The position numbers were made by a program, and so were the translations under genes. DNA of 64,000 nucleotides, taken from assembly GCA_032622095.1 (NCBI GenBank), contig CP136064.1, positions 149,173,819-149,237,818 on the forward strand, given 5' to 3'. The DNA comes from Siphonodentalium dalli (Eukaryota > Mollusca > Scaphopoda > Gadilida > Siphonodentaliidae). Below are positions 58,218 to 64,000 of the stretch, piece by piece (the first letter of the stretch is position 1; every line of letters begins with the position of its first letter). Under the pieces are notes generated by a model. It was not told where the DNA came from and ran no database searches. It saw nothing but the letters and a program-made list of their open reading frames with translations.

Positions 58218-59545
58218 TTAATGTTTGATACTGTTTGATACTGAATCCATGTATTCGAGAATATCTATTTCGCCTGCGCCGAAAACTCTCTTGAAATGTC
58301 TGATGGAATTGTCAACTTTGCGATATCGCATCTTGCATGGGCCAATCCTTCCACCCGCTCTCAATTGGATGACGGTTGCTTCCTGGTAAGCTTGCTCTTT
58401 CTTCAGGAAATCTATCAACCTGAAGATGTTCGGGTGTGAGCAAGATAACACCAACTGCAGTTTTCGGTGCCATCCTTCCACATGATTTGTCGTTCTTGGA
58501 CCAATTGTGTCGTGGTGATTCCATAGCTGGCGGCCATGGCTCCCTTCCACCCAGAACTTGTGATGTAATCCGTGAACTTGGTGACGTTTTCTTCGAGACC
58601 TGTGTTGCTTGTCGCAGGGTAATCGTCCCGCGCTTTGAACCAGGCATCACCAACCATCTTGACAGGAACCATAGGGAGGGCTAGAGCTCTTCTTATCAGG
58701 GTCTTTTGGTCGTTGCCTTCAGTGTCTTTCAGTTGCCTTCAGTGGCTTTTCTCAAACGTTCCATCACAGAAGATCGTTCCGGTAACAGCTACATTTTCTA
58801 GATTTTCTCTGGTCGCGAATATCAGTCTCTCCGTCATCGGCTAGTAGGAAGTTGTGGTTGTTGGCTGTTGTTTTGTATACATCAGGAAGGTCGACTCCTG
58901 AACGATGAATTGGTAACTTTGGCTGGTGTTCGGCTCTGGCATGATACAATGCTGTTTTGACGCTGTAATATGTCGGGATTTTCGCTATAATTTCAGGGTC
59001 GGTTTCGTCTGCTCGAAGATCTGTTGGAGAGAAAAAATAGCATGGTTAAATTATAAACATTAATAGAGTTATTACTTGCTTAGTATTCTCTATTCTTTAA
59101 TAATAATTATAATATATATAATATAACATTACACCAGTTTTACTTTAGTTATTACTTGCTTAGTTTTCTTTCTGAATACTAATATAAAGAGCGTTGCCAG
59201 ATTAATGAGAATGCGAAATTAAATTTACTCAGTACATACTTCCTATTTCTTCCTGGTATAGCGTTGTTACTTGCTTGTTACTTGTCTTAACAAGCTTTTT
59301 GAGGTCTGTAATCCAGGAATCTGCTGCTACTTGGTTGAAATCAGGTTCGTGGTTATGGTTGCCGATGTTGGATATGACCATATCGTTCTCAGTGTTGGTG
59401 GTTGCACGGCAGTCTTTCTTACAACATCGCCAATGAATTCGATCATTTCTCCTTGATTTAACGGAGAATTTGTAGTCATCATTACCAGATACTTTCCACC
59501 TCTAGTATTTGGAATATAATTTACGTACACTTGTGTGCTTGCCAT
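58218..59545 (-). pseudogene. broken FLYWCH/MULE-type transposase gene
   Basis: Exon 1 (about 59545-59240) encodes a FLYWCH-type zinc finger: IHWRCCKKDCRATTNTEND and a downstream HNH pair, after a frameshift near 'GGKYLVM'. A GTATGT donor at 59239 and an AG acceptor at 59021 remove a 219-bp intron and restore frame. Exon 2 runs through DETDPEIIAKIPTYYSVKTA to FLLADDGET, shifts frame, then gives IFATRENLENVAVTGTIFCD and GTF, which carries the first catalytic Asp of MULE transposases. The middle of the catalytic core is deleted. Sequence resumes at VPVKMVGDAWFKARDDYP, shifts frame again and ends with WNHHDTIGPRTTNHVEGWHR, a hallmark of MULE-domain proteins. The fragment lies upstream of the last recognised MORC2 exon. 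At least two frameshifts and one deletion make it inactive. Confidence 0.75.
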
Positions 59546-61202
59546 CGTGTTTATGTCAGACCAGGGAATCTAACAGTATATATATATTCAGTAGTGAACT
59601 CTACTTAAAACACTGATAATAATTCATAATACATCTTTACAAACAAATAATAAAACGTGTAAAATAAATAAACTGAATGTGGCTCACGCTATTAAACGTT
59701 ATTCACCACCAACAGTTATGGACTGTGACAACACTGGACCGCAGGTGTTTTGATATGGACTATAATCTCCGCCGGCCAAGTCGTTAATCTCTGCCTGCCG
59801 GGTAGACAGGATATACCCAAACTGAGCTACAAACATATACGATGGCAAAGTTCTCAGAAATGTGAGAGACATAATATATGCTCAATATCACTGTAGGCTT
59901 TTAAGAGTCTTACCTGTGAGTAGTCAACAAGCTTGTTATATTGGTCATTCTAAATGCTGGTTACCCATATATCACAGGCCGGTTTTGGAAAAGTCGATAG
60001 AAACTTGGACTTACCTGTGATCAGTATACTACATGTATACTGCTGTGATCAGCCAAGAGGATTGTGAAGCCAGTCTCATGGAATTTTAAATGCATGTAAA
60101 CATGTCGTAGGACAAAATAAATACACATACGTCTCGGCAGGTTCTCAGACCCATTCTCATTCTGCATTGTGCCATGTATGAATAAAGTTTTTTTCTGACA
60201 CCAGCTTTGGGGAGGCTTAATAGTTTTATGCTGAGCCATCAAAAGAATGATAAAGAAGGAAAGTCAGAAAAAGGATTGTATTGTGACAATGAAATTATTT
60301 CCATTTCAAACAATTGTCCAACAAATGTGGGCTGCACGGTGTGCCGATAGATTCAAATGTGAAATCCAAGATTGCTACAGGTGGACATGGTTTTTAAGAA
60401 ATTTCGGCCAAATTGGGCAGCTCTCATCTAGGTCAGCCCAAAGAACCATATGAAGTTTGGATGAGGGATGAGAGATGTGGCATGTAGGTTCAAAGTTACA
60501 GATGATATATTATTGCCTTGAACCACTTTTTCATTAAATTTATTAGCATACTGATAGAATTCTGAATATTATAATTCAGTGCACTTTGCCTTTGAAATTA
60601 GAAGCTTTATTTTGTTTAGAAACCTTACCATGTTTTCTAACGTTATGGCAGAGTCATGTTTTTATACATATTCTGTACATTGGACTTGTATTCAGACCTT
60701 GTTCAGCTATCAATACTCTCTCTATCACCGCAAATAAACTTGATATGGTTTATGTTGAATGCTGACAACTCATTAACTTTCATTTCAACATTTATGTCAA
60801 ACGGCGCCGATTCAGCCGATGTATGGCACCTCACTTGAACCTCACTGAAGTCAGTCTTATCTGGGTGGATTCAAAAGAAGAGTTCTTCAATTTTTGCTTT
60901 GTTTCTATCAATCTGATCTCTTTTTTGCTTCCGACGTGGACACATATGTCCAGATGGATAGCCACAACAACGTGCTGGCCTACGGAGGTAGCCATTATTG
61001 CTGTTGTTGTGGTGTGAATTCTGTTTACTTTCCAAAGTACCGGCTGTTTTCAATGGGAGATACTTTATATACTATGTGGGTATTTCCACCGAGAGCGACC
61101 GCCGTGCTTTTATCTCTGTTAAATGCGTGAAACATTCACAGATACAATTATTTTTTTTAAGTCAGTTTTTTAATCGCAATAAAAAGTTTAGACTCAGCGT
61201 TT
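59546..61202. other. no gene recognised
   Basis: The part up to about 60 kb may be terminal sequence of the FLYWCH/MULE element. The part before 61203 is probably interior of the truncated Harbinger-like element. ORFs at 60823-61130 are unrecognised. Confidence 0.4.
60325..60495 (+). repeat. family A core fragment
   Basis: GAAATCCAAGATTGCTACAG, CATATGAAGTTTGGATGAGG and GATGTGGCATGTAGG resemble family A units. It is heavily diverged and has no ends. Confidence 0.4.
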
Positions 61203-61253
61203 TTAAATAGGGTCGGTCGGGTTAGCGGAAACAAACGTCTTTTTTTTTTAGAC
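61203..61253. mobile_element. orphan right end of a Harbinger-like element
   Basis: AATAGGGTCGGTCGGGTTAG, then CGGAAACAAACGTC and a T-tract ending AGACC|TAA. This matches the right end at 7575-7625 almost exactly. The matching left end was not found, so the element is truncated or its left part has diverged. Confidence 0.6.
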
Positions 61254-61369
61254 CTAACCAAAGAATGCTGAGGTGATCAAATGATAACATACTAACATAC
61301 ATACAAAACATATCTTCCAACAAGAGCTAGCCATTTCAAATTGTACTACCGCAAAATAAAATAATAATT

Positions 61370-61826
61370 TGAGATTCCAAAGAATATCTGATATACCCCT
61401 AATTTCCATGCCAAAATGCGGTCAAATTATATGTCGAAAAATGGCCGTAACTCATGTAAAAATAATTGGACAGAACCTATATTCGAAATTGGCCTGTAGT
61501 TTTAGCTGGGAAACACACATACCAGCTTTGGTTCAGATAAAATAAACCAAACTGGAGTTATCAGTCGGAAACGGAAATGTTATGAAATCAATCATATTCT
61601 AAGTCGAAAAAGGGCCATAACTCATGTAATAACAATTGGACGGAACCCATATTCGAACTTGGCCTGTAACTTTAGCTGGGAAATACACATACCAACATTG
61701 GTTCAGATCAAATAATCCAAACTTGAGTTATCGGTCGGAAACCAAAAATGTTAATGGACGGACGGACGGATGGCTAGACAGACGACTGATTACATAATAC
61801 GACCTTTTTTCAAAAGGGCGTATAAA
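61370..61826 (+). repeat. family D-like element with (GACG)n and 3' hairpin
   Basis: Two units share AAATTATATGTCGAAAAATG-like, GGCCGTAACTCATGTAA and TTGGCCTGTA-TTTTAGCTGGGAAA. A GACGGACGGACGG tract follows (61756-61770), then the hairpin TACGACCTTTTTTCAAAAGG-GCGTATA (61799-61825). Confidence 0.55.
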
Positions 61827-61842
61827 AATGTATAAATATTAA

Positions 61843-61936
61843 AAATGAAAGTATCAATGACACTGTAGCTCAACTTTGTAAAGAAGGTAATTTTTTTGTG
61901 ATGAGCAATGAATAGAGAGATTAAAAAGGAGTGTAA
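61843..61936 (+). repeat. family A 5' end, interrupted by family B
   Basis: AATGAAAGTATCAATGACAC, TGTAGCTCAACTTTG matches the family A start. It breaks at GGAGTGTA before the family B element. Confidence 0.65.
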
Positions 61937-63808
61937 CAAGACAGTCAAAGACTGTGGGGTCGCTCACCAGACTGCAAAGACTAAAGACTGATAAGACTGG
62001 GACTCTTGAGACCATAACAGTCAGAACTTTTCATAATCACTTTAAAAGAAGTAGATCTAAACAGGATATGTGGCTAGAGAGCCTTCATGTCGATCGGTGA
62101 ATATCTATTAAATTACCAATGGAACACTACAGATCACCCCCCCCCCCCCCCCCCCCTCCAGCTCAACATATCCCACAAGCACCTTTTTATAAACTATTTA
62201 GACATATTTGAAGCCCAATTATCCATGGACCCGAAAACACCATATATATATATATGTCAGATTAATCAGTCAGGTAGTTCCAAGGTAGATGTTTTAAGTG
62301 AAGTCCCCATAGCCCCGTAATTTCTTGACAGGTTGACCTCATGTTAACAAATCTGAATCTCAGTCACTAAAGGATCCTCCATACCATATATAAGCTAAAT
62401 AGTCCAACCTCTCTTGAGAAGACATTTTAAGTATTACTATAGAGACATACAGTTATGTCCCTCAGGTCCCACTCTGTTTAATCTGGTGACCCCATCTGAA
62501 TAAATTTGAATCCCAGACACCAAAGAACCCTTCATACTAAACATCAGTAAAATAGACCTGATCATGGTCCGTGTGAAGGAAGCATATTAAGAGGAAAATT
62601 GTCCTTTGCTTGGCCCCTAGTTGACCAGGTGACCCCATTTAAAACAAATAACCCCATTTGAAAAAAATCTGAACTCCGGGTCACCCAAGGACCCTTCATA
62701 CCAAATATGAACCCATTCAACCTGATGGTACAGCAGAATAAGTAGTTTTTAAAAATTACTATGGAGGGCAAGAGTTATGGCCCTGCCTTCATAACCATTT
62801 GACAGAGTGACCTCATTTGAACAAATCTGAATGTGAGTCACCTAGGGAACATCCACACCAAATATGAACCCATTCAGTCTAGAGAAGATGTGAGCTCAAA
62901 AATTACATTTCATTGAATAATCTGTAAACCCCCCCCCCCCCAACACAGTAGGGACACCCCTGCAAGAATATGACATATATGATTTATTTGAATGCCTGAC
63001 TATATTGGCTTAACAAAATTTCCATGACCTTGAAAGCCAGTGCATTCTCTTTTATATGGGAGGCTTCCCATGGGAGCATATATAAGAGAATGCACAAGCA
63101 CAGGGTCTTCATTTCTCTCACCAGCACAACTCTGGTCATGAAATGTTGAATATTAATAGTAAAAATAAACTTTATCTGTCAAACAGGTAATTTGTATCTG
63201 AGATAAACATGGGATAAAATTCCTTCATAAAGCCACTATCAGCTACCAGAATGTCTGGGAGACCTGTTGACATGGAGATAATTAATGATGGCACAAACGT
63301 TTTGCAGAGCAATACCACTGTATTGTGTTACTCCTACAGCTGTGATCAAAACAAGGATTTTAATGGGGTGAAGTATGCAGAGATAATATGGTATGGTACA
63401 GCATGGTGTGGCAGGGACAGGAGGTGGGGTGGGGTGGGTAGCTGTGATGTGTCTAAAAAAAATCAAAGATCAAAATGCAAAAATGTTATTTTTTTAATTT
63501 AGAGTTATGTCCCTGGCTCTGCCCCTATTTGACACAGTGACCCCATTTGAACAAATCTGAACCCCAGTCACCCAAGGTCCCTACGTACCAAATATAAGCT
63601 AAATCGGCCCAATATTTTTTTTAGAAGAAGTCATTGTAAGAATTACTATGAGTTATGGCCCTGATTTCTCAACTAATTGACCGGGTGACCCAATTCGGTA
63701 TGATGGTTTCAGAGGAGAAGATGTTTAAAAAATTGTTGACGGACGGAGGGACGGACGAGGAGTGATGACTATAGCTCCACCGGAGACTTCGTTTCAGGTG
63801 AGCTAAAA
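61937..63808 (+). mobile_element. family B tandem-core element, complete, 1.9 kb, nested in family A
   Basis: The 5' CAGTCAAAGACTGTGGGG then TCGCTCACC, core units, (GACG)n at 63738-63758 and the 3' hairpin CTCCACCGGAGAC-TTC-GTTTCAGGTGAGCT match 20309-23604. Family A 5' sequence (61843-61936) precedes it and family A core (63809 onward) follows, so it inserted into a family A element. Confidence 0.7.
62995..63150. repeat. diverged copy of the 27400 foldback MITE
   Basis: It shares GCATTCTCTTTTATATGGGA, its inverted partner CATATATAAGAGAATGCA, and CCAGCACAACTCTGGTCATG. It lies inside the family B element 61937-63808. Confidence 0.5.
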
Positions 63809-64000
63809 AATGAGCAGTAAAGGATTTAGTTATACAAAGAGTAAAATCCAAGATGGCTACTGGCAGCCATGTTTTTTGGCCGAATGACCCCAAAATGACT
63901 TGTTCCCATCTACATCTCATTATTAACATCCATGACAAATTTTATGATGATCAAACTAAAGGTACGACCAATAGCCCGTGCTAAAGGATTTAGTCATACA
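63809..64000 (+). repeat. family A core, continues past the window
   Basis: AAAGGATTTAGTTATACAAA, AAATCCAAGATGGCTACTGG and following text are a standard ~165-bp family A unit. The next unit begins at the window edge. Confidence 0.7.

Noticed and set aside
59783-59830. tRNA-like A-box (TAGCTCAGTTTGGGT) on the minus strand
   Set aside because: No B-box, no cloverleaf and no CCA-side stem could be made, so it is neither a tRNA nor a supported SINE head.

Overview
This is AT-rich eukaryotic DNA with no sign of a prokaryotic gene layout. The only convincing host gene is the 3' part of a MORC2-like gene on the minus strand. Nine small coding exons are spread over about 25 kb (55784 down to 30441), with canonical splice sites and phases that agree at every junction. 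Together they encode 303 residues: a charged linker, a chromo-like (Tudor-type) barrel, a Ser/Thr/Pro linker, the C-terminal conserved block and coiled coil of MORC2, and a stop codon. The N-terminal ATPase and CW zinc-finger exons are not in the window and should lie beyond 64 kb. The dispersed tandem-repeat families followed by (GACG)n tracts resemble those known from bivalves and other marine invertebrates ('pearl'-type elements). A marine invertebrate, perhaps a mollusc, is therefore the best guess, but this is inference.

Region 1-30 kb has no convincing host gene and is a patchwork of mobile elements. It holds two TTAA-flanked TIR elements (1867-2346, 4017-4641) and a tandem array of about 145-bp units (4853-12035). 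That array is interrupted by a nested pair of Harbinger-like elements (5833-7625 and 6580-7379) and by a 4.15-kb element with an 8-bp target duplication that carries a broken MULE-type transposase (7851-12001). Next come a Helitron-like element with a 122-bp minisatellite (13470-14243), a TTAA element with a second TIR element nested in it (16086-19060 and 17482-19047), a foldback MITE (18021-18238) and a complete 3.3-kb repeat element of the family I call B (20309-23604).

Region 30-56 kb is the MORC2-like gene. Its introns carry a hAT-like element (33637-34700), a second Helitron-like element (36493-37343), several family A elements (34765-35350, 41246-42724, 45305-48166), two oppositely oriented copies of a 455-458-bp element with clean 4-bp target duplications (41768-42222, 46129-46586), a 210-bp insertion with a 14-bp duplication (47488-47697), and a 2-kb TIR element full of GGTACC-centred palindromes (51042-53055).

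Region 56-64 kb is probably still MORC2 intron or upstream sequence. It holds a Harbinger-like MITE, a broken FLYWCH/MULE transposase gene (58218-59545) and a family B element nested in a family A element (61843 to the window end).

The most interesting pattern is architectural. The repeat families with internal tandem units share one plan: a 5' subterminal motif matching an arm of the family's own 3' hairpin (seen in A and B), internal tandem units, often a (GACG)n tract, and a 3' terminal hairpin. This suggests a single mobilisation mechanism, possibly of Helentron/HINE type, acting on unrelated cores.
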